DNA from: Alphaproteobacteria bacterium
Lineage (GTDB): Bacteria > Pseudomonadota > Alphaproteobacteria > ATCC43930 > CGMCC-115725
DNA: 49,587 nt
Assembly (NCBI GenBank): GCA_028871455.1
Contig: JAGWNF010000021.1
Span: 1 to 49,587, forward strand
Direction: 5' to 3'
Both the position numbers and the translations under genes were made by a program. The notes beneath the pieces are model-generated. The model saw only the letters and a list, made by a program, of their open reading frames with translations, did no database searches and had not been told where the DNA came from. Below, in pieces: positions 25,308 to 34,212 of the stretch (position 1 is the first letter of the stretch; every line of letters begins with the position of its first letter).

Positions 25308-25742
25308 GCTGCCGCTACCAACCGTGCCGGCCACCCCATCGTGCGAACGCTGCGGTCACGTCAACCAGCCGCAAAATCACCGAGCCAAGCCTTTTCACCA
25401 CCGCCTTCACTGACGTCCGTCCAACGAGAAACGATAGGTCATCCGCATCGTTCATCGTTGATCCAGATCAATATTGTGATCAAGCGCCGACGGTCGTGGC
25501 CTGGATTGAGACGATTTCGAACGTGGTGGTGCGGATGCCAACATCATGGCCCCCTGCTCACGTATTTAAACAAGTCCTCGGGCGGTCGGGCGTCACTGAT
25601 TCGGTGCGCGATGTTGCCGATTTCGACACTCCTCGAAATGCGCCCGCGCCAGATCATCGGTGCGCTCGCGGATCGATATGGATCTACTAGGCGACATAAC
25701 ACCGGATTCCGCCGCCGGCCGAACTCGTCGATTGCCCGGCGG
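25308..25742. other. 435-bp intergenic region holding one anaerobox-like site
   Basis: No convincing gene on either strand; open frames here lack domains and good ribosome-binding sites. The one clear signal is the palindrome at 25458-25471. Its nearest downstream start is the small minus-strand gene at 25307. Confidence 0.45.
25458..25471. promoter_or_regulatory. Perfect FNR/FixK-like box
   Basis: TTGATCCAGATCAA matches TTGAT-N4-ATCAA at every defined position. It is centred about 157 bases upstream of ATG 25307 (minus strand). No plus-strand gene begins near it, so its target is less certain than for the other boxes. Confidence 0.6.
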
Positions 25743-26057
25743 CTAATCCGAATGGGGGCCTTCGATTGAGTTCTCGAGTAGCTTACCGGTCTTGGCGTCG
25801 ACACCGACCTCGTGTGTCGGACCGTCCGTCTTGATGTCGAAGGAATAGCGCAGACCGCTGCCGCCGCCCTCTTTCTCGAGCTCCTCGTCCGTGATCTTGC
25901 CGGGAACGGCCTTGAGCGCGATGGCTCGTGCTTGCACGAGGGTCACATTCGCCTCTTTGGCGTACTCTTGGCCTTTGAACGCAAAGGCGGTCGTGGCACC
26001 GCCGGCGAGCGCAAGAGCGAGTATGCCCACGGCAGTCAGGGTTGCAAGTTTGGTCAC
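25743..26057 (-). CDS. Secreted PepSY-domain protein
   Basis: A 104-residue exported protein. Residues 1-26 form a signal peptide (MTKLATLTAV, a hydrophobic core rich in Ala/Leu/Gly, and a likely cut after AFA). The mature part is one PepSY domain: NVTLVQARAIALKAVPGKIT, then YSFDIKT and HEVGVDAKTGKLLENS. PepSY domains are small periplasmic or extracellular modules often linked to inhibition of peptidases or to membrane redox proteins; the partner is unknown here. The start is GTG 26057 with CAGGAG upstream. It is divergent from the ketopantoate-reductase-like gene. The weak palindrome between them (26136-26149) was not accepted as a regulatory site. Confidence 0.88.
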   Translation of the reverse strand: MTKLATLTAVGILALALAGGATTAFAFKGQEYAKEANVTLVQARAIALKAVPGKITDEELEKEGGGSGLRYSFDIKTDGPTHEVGVDAKTGKLLENSIEGPHSD

Positions 26058-26195
26058 GTGGACTCCTGGATTGGCTGTTCGTAGGGACGTATTCGAAATC
26101 TATACGTTCAACGTGACACGAGCCATTCGGCGAGATTGATTCCTTGCAATGTTGTTGGTTGGATTGGGCATACCCTCGAGAAGGACAACCAGACT

Positions 26196-27236
26196 TTGAG
26201 AATTTGCATTTTTGGCGCGGGCGCAATCGGCGGCTATCTCGCGGCGCTGCTCTGGAAAGCTGGCCAGGATGTCTGCGCCATCGCGCGCGGACCGCATTTA
26301 CAGGCTATTCGCCATACGGGGCTCAAGCTCATCGCTGGCGGGACGGAATTCACTGCCTTCATTCGCGCGAGCGATGATCCATCCGAGTTCGGACCACAGG
26401 ACGTTGTCTTCTGCGCGCTGAAGGCGCACCAAGCGTATGAGAGCGCGGCCCAGATCGTGCCTTTACTTGGGCCGGATACGGCAGTGGTGACCGCGATGAA
26501 CGGCATCCCATGGTGGTATTTCTACAAGGACAAAAGCACGATCGGGGAATACCACCTGAGATCCGTTGATCCAGATGCCCGGCAGTGGAAGTTGATCGGA
26601 CCACATCGCGCGATCGGGTGTGTCGTGGATCCGGCGTGCGAGGTGGTGGCGCCGGGCGTCGTCGAGCATCACGAGTTCAATCGATTCATCTTGGGTGAGC
26701 CAAACGGTCAGCGTTCGACCCGCGTCGTGGCGCTCGCCAAAGCGATGACAGATGCAGGACTGGAGGCGCCGATCCGTGACGATATTCGCTGGAGCGTTTG
26801 GCTCAAGCTCTGGGGTAACGTGTGCTTCAATCCGATCAGTGTCCTGACACGCACGACACTCGATCGCATTGTGACGGAACCAGCCCTACGGGCGACTTGC
26901 CGCGCCATGATGTACGAGGCGAAGACCGTCGCCGACGCGCTCAACGTTACGATTCCGGAGAACATGATCGATCGTCGGCTGGCAGCAGTGGCATCGTTGC
27001 CTCACAAGATGTCAATGCTTCAGGATCTCGAGCGACATCGCTCTCTTGAAATCGACGCATTGGTGACAGCGGTGCAGGAGCTCGGACAGCTCTGCAGCGT
27101 GCCGACGCCGACCATCGATTTGGTGCTGGGCCTTACGCAGGAACTCGGGCGGCGGACCGGCTTATATGTCCCGCTCGCCGGTCTTGGTGAAACCGAGTGG
27201 CGACCAGGCGGCGGCGAAAACTCTTTGATGCGTTGA
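26196..27236 (+). CDS. Ketopantoate reductase (PanE/ApbA) family protein
   Basis: An NADPH-dependent oxidoreductase of the 2-dehydropantoate 2-reductase family. The N-terminal Rossmann motif is RICIFGAGAIGGYLAALL (GxGxxG). CALKAHQ is the conserved K/A motif after strand 4, and NGIPWW is the conserved NG(I/V) segment. The C-terminal helical domain carries WLKLWGNVCFNPISVL, with the catalytic Lys and Asn. I choose TTG 26196 (346 residues) because the family starts right at the Rossmann strand and GAGAAGGA lies upstream; the frame to 26136 adds 20 unlikely residues. At ~346 residues it is longer than E. coli PanE (303) and has the WW and long C-terminal features of paralogues whose substrate is often not ketopantoate. 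It lies just before repeat C. Confidence 0.88.
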   Translation: MRICIFGAGAIGGYLAALLWKAGQDVCAIARGPHLQAIRHTGLKLIAGGTEFTAFIRASDDPSEFGPQDVVFCALKAHQAYESAAQIVPLLGPDTAVVTAMNGIPWWYFYKDKSTIGEYHLRSVDPDARQWKLIGPHRAIGCVVDPACEVVAPGVVEHHEFNRFILGEPNGQRSTRVVALAKAMTDAGLEAPIRDDIRWSVWLKLWGNVCFNPISVLTRTTLDRIVTEPALRATCRAMMYEAKTVADALNVTIPENMIDRRLAAVASLPHKMSMLQDLERHRSLEIDALVTAVQELGQLCSVPTPTIDLVLGLTQELGRRTGLYVPLAGLGETEWRPGGGENSLMR

Positions 27237-27331
27237 AACCTGAGGCTTGTTGAGCAACCGAGCGCGTAGATCAATGGCGCAGATCGCACGCAACAAGGGC
27301 TGCGGGGGCGGCGCAATCGTTCCTCATGCTC

Positions 27332-27445
27332 TGGTGCCCCTGGCCGGACTCGAACCAGCACGAGATTGCTCTCAACAGATTTTGAGACACCCGCGCAGCC
27401 ATTATACGTCAATGGCTTAGCGCACCTAGGTGCAAATTAGGTGCA
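27332..27445 (-). repeat. Attachment-site-like repeat C: variant tRNA-Leu(CAA) 3' half plus island arm
   Basis: The 55-nt tRNA part (27386-27332, minus strand) has the same anticodon loop, T-arm and acceptor strand as copies A and B. Its variable arm differs: stem GAGA/TCTC around GCAA, still fully paired. The arm holds the perfect inverted repeat GCCATTATACGTCAATGGC and two TAGGTGCA 8-mers 11 bases apart, ending at 27445. It marks the boundary between the glycogen/stress cassette and the CHAT/TPS cassette. Confidence 0.85.
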
Positions 27446-27705
27446 TGTTCAGTAATAAGATTTTCGCTTTATTTTTCGCATCACATCTTCCTACGGGATC
27501 AATTGTTGAGACCGGCGGATCGGTTGGTCAGTATCGCGGCCCAGTGAAGTTCCAAGAAAAGGCGTCCAAGCGGGCATATTTGCCAGTGCGCTCGGCCCAC
27601 GTTCGGGTGCCGGTGCGCACAGTTGAGGGTTGACGATGCCCTGTGCGATCGCCCGTATTTTTGCTAGATTTAACTCGGTTGGGCCGACGAACACGGGGGG
27701 ACGAT

Positions 27706-28203
27706 ATGATCCACAGTGGCCCGCAAGCTTCGAATCAGTCGATCGACCAGATTGGTTATCTAGCGAAATCCGCGCTGGGAGCCGGACTTACAGCCGATGA
27801 GCTGTGCGCGCTTGCCAGCAAGGTTGAATTGCGCAAGCTCGTGAAAAACGAGGTTCTGATATCCGAAGGGCAGGAAGACGATCATTTGTACGCTGTCGCA
27901 AAAGGGACATTGGGGATTTCGCGAGACGACATGCGTGGCGGAGCAAGCTTTGGCACGCTGAAGGCGGGGATGATTTTCGGCGAGCTTGCCTTTCTCGCTG
28001 GCTTGAAACGGACGGCTACCGTCAAAGCTGAGGCCGACGATTGCTGGGTCATTGCGCTGCGACGCAAACAGCTGGAATCCCTTCTCATGGAGTACCCGCA
28101 ACTAGTTTACAAAGTCATGTGCTCGGTCATCCGCTCAGCATGCACGACCGTCAATAACATGGACGGTACCTATGTCGATTTGCTCCATTACATTCACGGT
28201 TAG
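27706..28203 (+). CDS. Soluble cyclic-nucleotide-binding-domain protein
   Basis: A 165-residue protein that is a single CAP-type cyclic-nucleotide-binding domain. LRKLVKNEVLISEGQEDDHL and YAVAKGTLGIS form the first strands. GMIFGELAFLAGLKRTATVK is the phosphate-binding cassette: the pattern FGExAxLxxxxRxAxVxA has the Gly-Glu pair and the Arg that grips the cyclic phosphate. After the C-helix there is no helix-turn-helix, so it is not a CRP/FNR transcription factor; it may be a regulatory subunit or a sensor. I start at ATG 27706, which follows GGGGGACGAT. It converges with the CHASE2 cyclase gene and is the first gene of the repeat C-D cassette, so it may bind the cyclase product. Confidence 0.85.
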   Translation: MIHSGPQASNQSIDQIGYLAKSALGAGLTADELCALASKVELRKLVKNEVLISEGQEDDHLYAVAKGTLGISRDDMRGGASFGTLKAGMIFGELAFLAGLKRTATVKAEADDCWVIALRRKQLESLLMEYPQLVYKVMCSVIRSACTTVNNMDGTYVDLLHYIHG

Positions 28204-28342
28204 AACGTCGATAAGCTGCTCGCACATGCCCGCACGATCGACACAGCGCTCGCATGAACAGAAGATCGCCAACAAATCCCTGAAGCTGACTCCACACCTG
28301 CGGGACGACGCCAACCGGCGTGGCACCACCGGTTGAGCAGGG

Positions 28343-30364
28343 TTATTTCGTCATCGCCACGTAGACACCGTCCCAATCCTGAGGTGGGGGTTCCGCCTCG
28401 AAGCCGGTAATGCGCGTTTCATAGAGCGCGTAGAAATCCTGCATCAACTGGGGCGCAACCGCCTGGCAAGCGATCCATCGCGTCCGCGCTTCCCGCCAAT
28501 TCCGTGCCCGATAGGCTATCAGCATGGCGTCATGGTCGGCCTTGAGTGCGATAAAAGCCGGGTTCCTCGCCACAGTCTCGTCGCCGATGAGGGCAAAAAT
28601 GCGGAGCGGGCGCGTTCTGCCCTTCACACGGATAAGATCGATTTCGAGGCCTGCCAGTCCTGGGGCGCCGGCAGCAGTCACCTCCCCGAGGATGATGTCC
28701 ACGCCATAGGTCTTGGTCTGGCCCTCGAGGCGCGAGCACAGATTGACATTGTCGCCGATGACCGAATAGTCGAAACGGTGGTCGGAGCCCATGTTGCCGA
28801 CGCAGCACAATCCGGTATTGAGGCCGATGCCGATGCGCAGCCTCTCAAAGTTTCGCCCCTCAGCTGCGGCCTCTGCGCGGCGGTTTTCATTCATCTGCGC
28901 CAGCGCTGCGCGCATCGACAGGGCAGCACGGCACGCATCTTCAGCGTGCGCCGGATTCTCCACCGGCGCGTTCCAGAACGCCATAATGCCGTCGCCCATA
29001 TATTTGTCGATGGTGCCTCCACAATTCAGAATGGCCGTGGTCATTGGTGTCATGAAGCGATTGATGAACTGGGTAAGTTCCTGCGCCTCCATGCTCTCGG
29101 CGATACTGGTAAAATTGCGGATGTCACCGAACATCAGCGTCATGTTGCGCATCTCGCCTCCCAATCGCAGGCTGGCGGGATCGTTGGCGAGTTGACGCAC
29201 CAGCTGCGGGTTGACATAGCGCGAAAACGCCGACTGGATGAAGACCCGCTGGCGCTTGGCCTCGCGGCCTGTGGTGGCGGTCGTGGTCCAGGTTGCCAGT
29301 AGGAATGCGGCGCTGGGCTCGACCAGCGGTGTCATCAAGCCGCTAAAATGGAAGAGCGCGAAACTGCCAATCCACAGCACTGCCAGCACGGCGGCTCCCC
29401 CCGCAAGGTAAAACGCCATCCGATGGTTATAGGCGCCGAAGGCAGTACCGAGTGCCGCGAACAGGCCGACGAACAAAACCTCGCCGGGCCAGCTCAACCG
29501 GCCGATATGACGGTGGTTGATGAGCTGCGATACCTCGTTGGCGAGAATCTCGACTCCGGCCATGCTGCCCATTGAGCGGGGATAGACGATGGTAAAGGGC
29601 GTACGCGCACGATCGGTAAGGGTGACGATTTCGCCGATGAGGACGATTTTGTCTTTGAACCAGGCGGGCGGCAGTAGCGCTAGAGTCTGTGCAGGAAATA
29701 TGCGGAAGGGCGGCGTCGCCGCATCGGGCCGGCCGTGCCAAACGATCTCTTCGGCCGCACGGGGCGTTGTGACCCCGGCTCGGGCAGCAATCGCACGCGC
29801 GAAGCCGGGCACGTAGCCACCATCGGGCGTCGGTGCGCCGGGATAAATCCAGCGCACCACGCCGTCGACCGGATCAACCATCAATTCGACATGGGCACGC
29901 AAAGGCGCCGGCACGAAGCGTTCGAGATATGCGCGCTGCGTTGGATCGACGATGCGCGGATTATTGGTGTAGGCGACGACCAGGGGTACATCGGACTTCG
30001 CAATCGCGTCCTTCAGGCGCTGGTCCTTTGCGGACTCGGTTGGCTGGTCGAAGAGAATATCAAGCCCGACGACACGCGGCTGGAGACGTTCGAGCGAGGT
30101 CAGCAAATTGGCCAGGAACCCGCGATCGACCGGCGAGCGATAAGGAAATAGGCTCAGCGTGCCCTCGTTGATGGCGAGAATGATGACGTTTTTATCCTGC
30201 GGCTCAGCCGGCAGCATCGTCGCCGTGCGCACGTCTTCAACCACCCGTTTTGCCTGAGTCAAAAAGGCGACGTTATGCATGGCGAGCACCGCGACAGCGG
30301 TCGATGCCACCGTGATCGTCGGGAGGAGAAACCTCCGCAGGATTTTCTTCGATATCTTGGGCAT
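28343..30364 (-). CDS. CHASE2-domain class III adenylate/guanylate cyclase
   Basis: A membrane-bound nucleotide cyclase of 673 residues from ATG 30364; an earlier ATG/GTG frame would overlap the upstream gene. In order: one N-terminal membrane helix, an extracytoplasmic CHASE2 sensor (about residues 35-300; DVRTATMLPAE, GLDILFDQP and FKDKIVLIGE are typical), three membrane helices, and a cytoplasmic class III catalytic domain. The metal-binding aspartates are Asp414 (MFGDIRNFT) and Asp458 (KYMGDGIMAF). Lys454 and the transition-state pair Asn541/Arg545 (NVNLCSR) are all present, so the enzyme should be active. CHASE2 senses an external, usually unknown, signal. It is last in the minus-strand run tpsB-tpsA-CHAT-FecR-like-cyclase. 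Confidence 0.94.
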   Translation of the reverse strand: MPKISKKILRRFLLPTITVASTAVAVLAMHNVAFLTQAKRVVEDVRTATMLPAEPQDKNVIILAINEGTLSLFPYRSPVDRGFLANLLTSLERLQPRVVGLDILFDQPTESAKDQRLKDAIAKSDVPLVVAYTNNPRIVDPTQRAYLERFVPAPLRAHVELMVDPVDGVVRWIYPGAPTPDGGYVPGFARAIAARAGVTTPRAAEEIVWHGRPDAATPPFRIFPAQTLALLPPAWFKDKIVLIGEIVTLTDRARTPFTIVYPRSMGSMAGVEILANEVSQLINHRHIGRLSWPGEVLFVGLFAALGTAFGAYNHRMAFYLAGGAAVLAVLWIGSFALFHFSGLMTPLVEPSAAFLLATWTTTATTGREAKRQRVFIQSAFSRYVNPQLVRQLANDPASLRLGGEMRNMTLMFGDIRNFTSIAESMEAQELTQFINRFMTPMTTAILNCGGTIDKYMGDGIMAFWNAPVENPAHAEDACRAALSMRAALAQMNENRRAEAAAEGRNFERLRIGIGLNTGLCCVGNMGSDHRFDYSVIGDNVNLCSRLEGQTKTYGVDIILGEVTAAGAPGLAGLEIDLIRVKGRTRPLRIFALIGDETVARNPAFIALKADHDAMLIAYRARNWREARTRWIACQAVAPQLMQDFYALYETRITGFEAEPPPQDWDGVYVAMTK

Positions 30365-30390
30365 CCACGATGACAATGACGGACCGCCCC

Positions 30391-31095
30391 TTAGTGCGCC
30401 CTCTTCAGCAAGGCCTCGGCCTGGACCTCGCATCCCTCGTCTATCATCCAGGCGGCGCGCATCGCGTCATTGTTCACCGTCCGGGGAAGGACGAGGAAGG
30501 TGAAGACGGTATCCTTGCCCGCCATCCGAATCTCGTAGCTGGTCTGGTCGCGTAACGGCACCGAAGACGACAACGCGAGCCGACTTTGGCCGCCGGGCCA
30601 ATCGGCGCGTGCTTCCCAGCTGTGATCATAGGGCGTGATGACGATCTCAGCAGGTCCGCTACGTCCTGGTCGCCACAGCACGACCGGTCGGGCTTGCAGG
30701 GCGCAACGCGTGCCGCCATGAGTCACATTGATAAGCCAGGGCTCGGGGGGCACAGGGTCGGTCGAAGCGCCGCGCACTGTCGCGACCTGCTCGCTGCTTG
30801 CTTGCTCTCGTGTTACCAGCGCCTTCAACGCGCCGACTACGTCTGCTGTCGAGCCAGTGGTCTTGTGCGCAGGCGGCTCATCGTCGGGCCCCCGAAGCTT
30901 CACGGTGACGCCGGTCTGAGAAATCAGCACGACCTGTTGCCCGTCGGCGAGCGCGATCGGCTTGTCGCCGTCGACGATCTGCCCGGGGCTGAGGTTGACG
31001 CCGCGCGCCGCCACGACGACGAAATCAGCGGCATCGGCAGGCCACGCCATCGCGGTTAGGACGACCAGGGTTGCGAAGGTCATACCGCGAATCAT
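30391..31095 (-). CDS. Secreted FecR-like protein between CHAT and cyclase genes
   Basis: A 234-residue protein with a clear signal peptide (MIRGMTFATLVVLTAMAWPADA, cut near ADA-A). The mature N-terminus (VVVAARGVNLSPGQIVDGDK to VVLISQTGVTVKLRGPDDEP) follows the FecR-type beta pattern of a glycine turn, a strand and 'V.L..DG'. The middle is helix-poor, and WLINVTHGGTRCALQA with RPVVLWRPG resembles a beta-sandwich. Two cysteines, in TRCALQ and EGCEVQ, could form a disulfide. The protein is periplasmic or surface-exposed. It starts 15 bases after the CHAT gene and ends 26 bases before the cyclase gene. It could carry a signal from the surface complex to the CHASE2 domain; this is inferred from order and location only. 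Confidence 0.65.
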   Translation of the reverse strand: MIRGMTFATLVVLTAMAWPADAADFVVVAARGVNLSPGQIVDGDKPIALADGQQVVLISQTGVTVKLRGPDDEPPAHKTTGSTADVVGALKALVTREQASSEQVATVRGASTDPVPPEPWLINVTHGGTRCALQARPVVLWRPGRSGPAEIVITPYDHSWEARADWPGGQSRLALSSSVPLRDQTSYEIRMAGKDTVFTFLVLPRTVNNDAMRAAWMIDEGCEVQAEALLKRAH

Positions 31096-31110
31096 GGGTG
31101 CTTCGCCCGA

Positions 31111-34100
31111 TTAGGATTTCTGCGCCGAATGGCGCCGGTCGGCGCGCACCTGATCGGTGTGCGATCCGCCATCGCCGATGACCGTGAATGCCGCCCAGAA
31201 GAAGGGATGTGCGGTTGCCGGCTGCGCGATCAGCGCGAGTTGCGATTGCCGTAACGCCTCGGCGGCCCCACCGCTCATGTTTGGACCCATATGCCGGAAC
31301 ATGCCAACCATCAGGGCTACCGTCGCCGCCGATGGCACTTGCCAATGGCTGGCGACCACGCCGCGCGCACCGGCATAGAAGAACGCCCCCGCTAGGCCGG
31401 ACAGCGCCTGGCCGCCGAAACGCTGGTCTTCCTGCGCGGTATTGCATGCCGATAACACCACCAGATCGGCGTTCAAGCGCAAGCCGGCGATCTCGCTGGC
31501 GTCGAGCAGGCCGTCCTCCGCGCGGGTCTTCGCCGGCTTGGCCGGCGGCGACAGCGCCAGTGCCGGCTCGGACTGGCAAGACAACTCGCCCGGCAGCAGG
31601 CCGTGGGTCGCGAAATAGAGCACCCGGAACTGATCGAGCGGTTCGGCGCGCAACGCGGTTTCGGTGGCGTGGGCGCCTAATAGCTCATCGCCCGGCCCGG
31701 CGCCGAACAGGTGCGCTACTTGTTCGATCTCACTCGCGGTATCGGGCAGAGGCGCGAGCGCACGCAGCATTTGGCGGGGGATCGGGGCCCTGTTGCGGCA
31801 TTGGGTCGATAACGCGGCGAGGGCAGAGACATTCTCCTTATGCAGCATGCCGCCCCCCGTCGTGTGGCCCTCGAAGGCCGGATCGCCAATACCAAGGAAG
31901 GGCCTGGGGGCCTGAGCAACATGTTCCTCATCGCGCAGCGTTAGGAAGGCGCGGATCGACGGCGCCACGCTGATGCTGAAGCGCCGTACCAGCCATGCCG
32001 CATTGACATAATCTCGGGGCTGCGTCGGCGGCCGCGTAACCAGCAGCGAGACCGGCAGACTGGCCAGCGCACCGCTTGGAATTACGATCAGATGATCGAT
32101 ATCGGCAAGCTGGCTTTTGACTGGGCCGAAAATCGTCTTGTAGAGACGGTAGGCGTCGCGCAGGTCGAAATCGCCGATACGGCCACCATGCACCTTGAGC
32201 GCGCGGCGCAGGCTGCGTACGGCCTCATCGGCTCTAACGCGGTCGAGATCGATCGGGCGCGCCACGAAGTCTCCGGCGCGCACCAGGATCACCACTGCAT
32301 GGAAGCGGCCGATTTCGATCAGCAACAGCCCTTCGCGCGGCTTCAGCCGACGTTGCAGCTTCGCAAGCGCAACCGGGCCCGGGTTGGCCAGTCTGGCATA
32401 GGCGGGAAACTTGCTTTCGATCTCGGCGTTTAGCTTGATGCTGAGCGCATTCATCCCATTGATCTGCCTGAGCAGCGCTGATTCTTGGGCGGCACCGCGT
32501 TGATCGTCGGGCTCCGAAGTCTCGTTCGCGAGCTCGATGCGCGCTTCGTCCTGCTTGCGTTCGGCGTCCTGGAGCCGGTCGACCAGATTCCCGATGCCGG
32601 CATTTCGTGCGGCGACGCGGGCTGATGCGAGGCTGATGGTCTGATCGGTGACGCTGGTGCCCATTAATTGCAGCGCGCGCAGCACCGTGGCGTCGAAAGC
32701 GGCGCGATCGTTTGGCTTCTTCTTTGCCAGCGCGTTGATCGCGGTGATCAGCGGCGCGATCTGGTCGAATGCGACCTCGGAACGCGCAGTCGCGTCCTTT
32801 TCGAGAATGCCGATGGCGAAATTGTAGGAGCGGATGGCATTTTCGTAGAGCTCTTCCTTCACGTAAATCCGGCCCAGCGCCAGCAGCGTTGCGGCGGTAG
32901 GTGCGGTATTGCCGAACAGCCGTTCTTGGTAGATCAAGGCGCCGCGCAGGCTCTTTTCGGCGTCGCCGAGCCGGCCGGCGGCAGCGTAGACCTCGCCCAA
33001 CGTGGTCAGGATCTCGGGTCGCCACCACGGTGGCAGCCCATGTTCCTCGCCGACGATTTCCAGCGCTTCGCTCGCGGTTGACAGCGCATAGGGCAGATTG
33101 CCGAGGCGCAGCGCCATCGCCGCCTCGGTATTGAGGCTGTGCGCCAGCTCGCCGCGCATGGCGACACGGTTTTCGTTACTCGCGGCACGCAAAGGTCCCG
33201 TGGCCGGCGTATCTGCTCCCGCGAGATCGCGCCAGATCGATGTGGCCTGGCGCGCATAGGCCAGCGCGTCGGCGAAACGGCCGGCGTTCGCCGCGTCAAA
33301 CGCCATGTAGTTGAAGAAACGGGCGCGGTCGACTGGTTGCCCCAGCTTTTCGATGATCGGATCGGCGCGCCGGAATAGCGCTGCCGACTCCGCGAAGCGC
33401 TCCTGGTTGCTGACCTCGAGGGCGAGATCGATCAACGTCATGCCGACGCCGAGCGCGTTCGGACCGAAGGCACGGGTTTGGATATCGAGCGCCTCGCGGT
33501 AGGCGTCCTCGGCGGCGGGGAAGTCCTTGCGGCTGTCGTCGAGCCGCGCTCTTTCGACCAGCTCGCTGAAACGCGCGACATCATCGGCAGCGATCAGCCG
33601 GAGCCGGCCCCCGAACGCCGCCTTGAGGCGCACGAGGCTCTCCGCCGCGTTGCCGAAGGCCGGTTTCCCTTCGGCAGAGCGGAAGCCCGCCTGTTGGAGC
33701 ATGACCGCTTGCAGGGCTGGCAGTAAGGCGGGCAAGCCATCGGCTTGGAACAAGTAATTGCCGATCGGCGCCACAACCAGAATTTCCGGCCAGCCACCGT
33801 CGTCGAGCGTGCACGGCTTGATCGTCATCTCGATGCCGCCGCTGGTCGTGGTCCACTGGCCGGCACGACAGCTCATGCGCGCCGCCGCGTCGCGACCGGC
33901 TGGTGCGAAGGCGGCAGCTTTTTCGAGAACCGCATGCCGCGCTTCCGCATTCTTCGGCAGTGCCAGCGGCATGGCGATGGCGGCGACGGCACCGCTCGGC
34001 CGTTTGCTGGCGCCGCAATCGACATAGACCGGGGCGGGGGTGCCGGGATCGCGCGCGATGTCGTCGCGGGGCACGGTCTTGCAGGTCGCTCCGTTCAGGT

Positions 34101-34212
34101 CGGTCATTGTGGCGGATTGAGGCGGGCTCTCCGCCACCGCCGCACCGGCAGCGACAATGATCGATACTGCCAAGCCGGCGCCAACGGTCCGCAATCGGCG
34201 TGCGGTCACCAT
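31111..34212 (-). CDS. TPR-CHAT protein (caspase-like protease) with export signal
   Basis: A 1033-residue protein. An N-terminal signal-like segment (RRLRTVGAGLAVSIIVAAGA) suggests export or anchoring. Residues ~215-480 hold TPR-like repeats (FPAAEDAYREALDIQTRAFG; FADALAYARQATSIW; LGDAEKSLRGALIYQERLFG; YENAIRSYNFAIGILEK). A coiled-coil stretch follows near 540-580. The C-terminal CHAT domain (about 690-1010) has the clan CD dyad: His870 in YFATHGLLPGE and Cys923 in VLSACNTAQ, plus the conserved SHWQVPSAAT. CHAT proteases cut specific partners and in several bacterial systems trigger cell killing or processing; the substrate here is unknown. The start codon overlaps the tpsA stop (ATGGTGA), a sign of translational coupling with the exoprotein. 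Confidence 0.93.
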   Translation of the reverse strand: MVTARRLRTVGAGLAVSIIVAAGAAVAESPPQSATMTDLNGATCKTVPRDDIARDPGTPAPVYVDCGASKRPSGAVAAIAMPLALPKNAEARHAVLEKAAAFAPAGRDAAARMSCRAGQWTTTSGGIEMTIKPCTLDDGGWPEILVVAPIGNYLFQADGLPALLPALQAVMLQQAGFRSAEGKPAFGNAAESLVRLKAAFGGRLRLIAADDVARFSELVERARLDDSRKDFPAAEDAYREALDIQTRAFGPNALGVGMTLIDLALEVSNQERFAESAALFRRADPIIEKLGQPVDRARFFNYMAFDAANAGRFADALAYARQATSIWRDLAGADTPATGPLRAASNENRVAMRGELAHSLNTEAAMALRLGNLPYALSTASEALEIVGEEHGLPPWWRPEILTTLGEVYAAAGRLGDAEKSLRGALIYQERLFGNTAPTAATLLALGRIYVKEELYENAIRSYNFAIGILEKDATARSEVAFDQIAPLITAINALAKKKPNDRAAFDATVLRALQLMGTSVTDQTISLASARVAARNAGIGNLVDRLQDAERKQDEARIELANETSEPDDQRGAAQESALLRQINGMNALSIKLNAEIESKFPAYARLANPGPVALAKLQRRLKPREGLLLIEIGRFHAVVILVRAGDFVARPIDLDRVRADEAVRSLRRALKVHGGRIGDFDLRDAYRLYKTIFGPVKSQLADIDHLIVIPSGALASLPVSLLVTRPPTQPRDYVNAAWLVRRFSISVAPSIRAFLTLRDEEHVAQAPRPFLGIGDPAFEGHTTGGGMLHKENVSALAALSTQCRNRAPIPRQMLRALAPLPDTASEIEQVAHLFGAGPGDELLGAHATETALRAEPLDQFRVLYFATHGLLPGELSCQSEPALALSPPAKPAKTRAEDGLLDASEIAGLRLNADLVVLSACNTAQEDQRFGGQALSGLAGAFFYAGARGVVASHWQVPSAATVALMVGMFRHMGPNMSGGAAEALRQSQLALIAQPATAHPFFWAAFTVIGDGGSHTDQVRADRRHSAQKS

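Noticed and set aside
26136-26149. TTGATTCCTTGCAA between the PepSY and ketopantoate-reductase-like genes as another anaerobox
   Set aside because: Its right half-site matches poorly (TGCAA) and its spacing to either start does not fit the other sites.
27706-28203. The cNMP-binding protein as the FNR/FixK regulator of the boxes
   Set aside because: It has the sensory beta-roll but no C-terminal helix-turn-helix, and no boxes lie in its own cassette.
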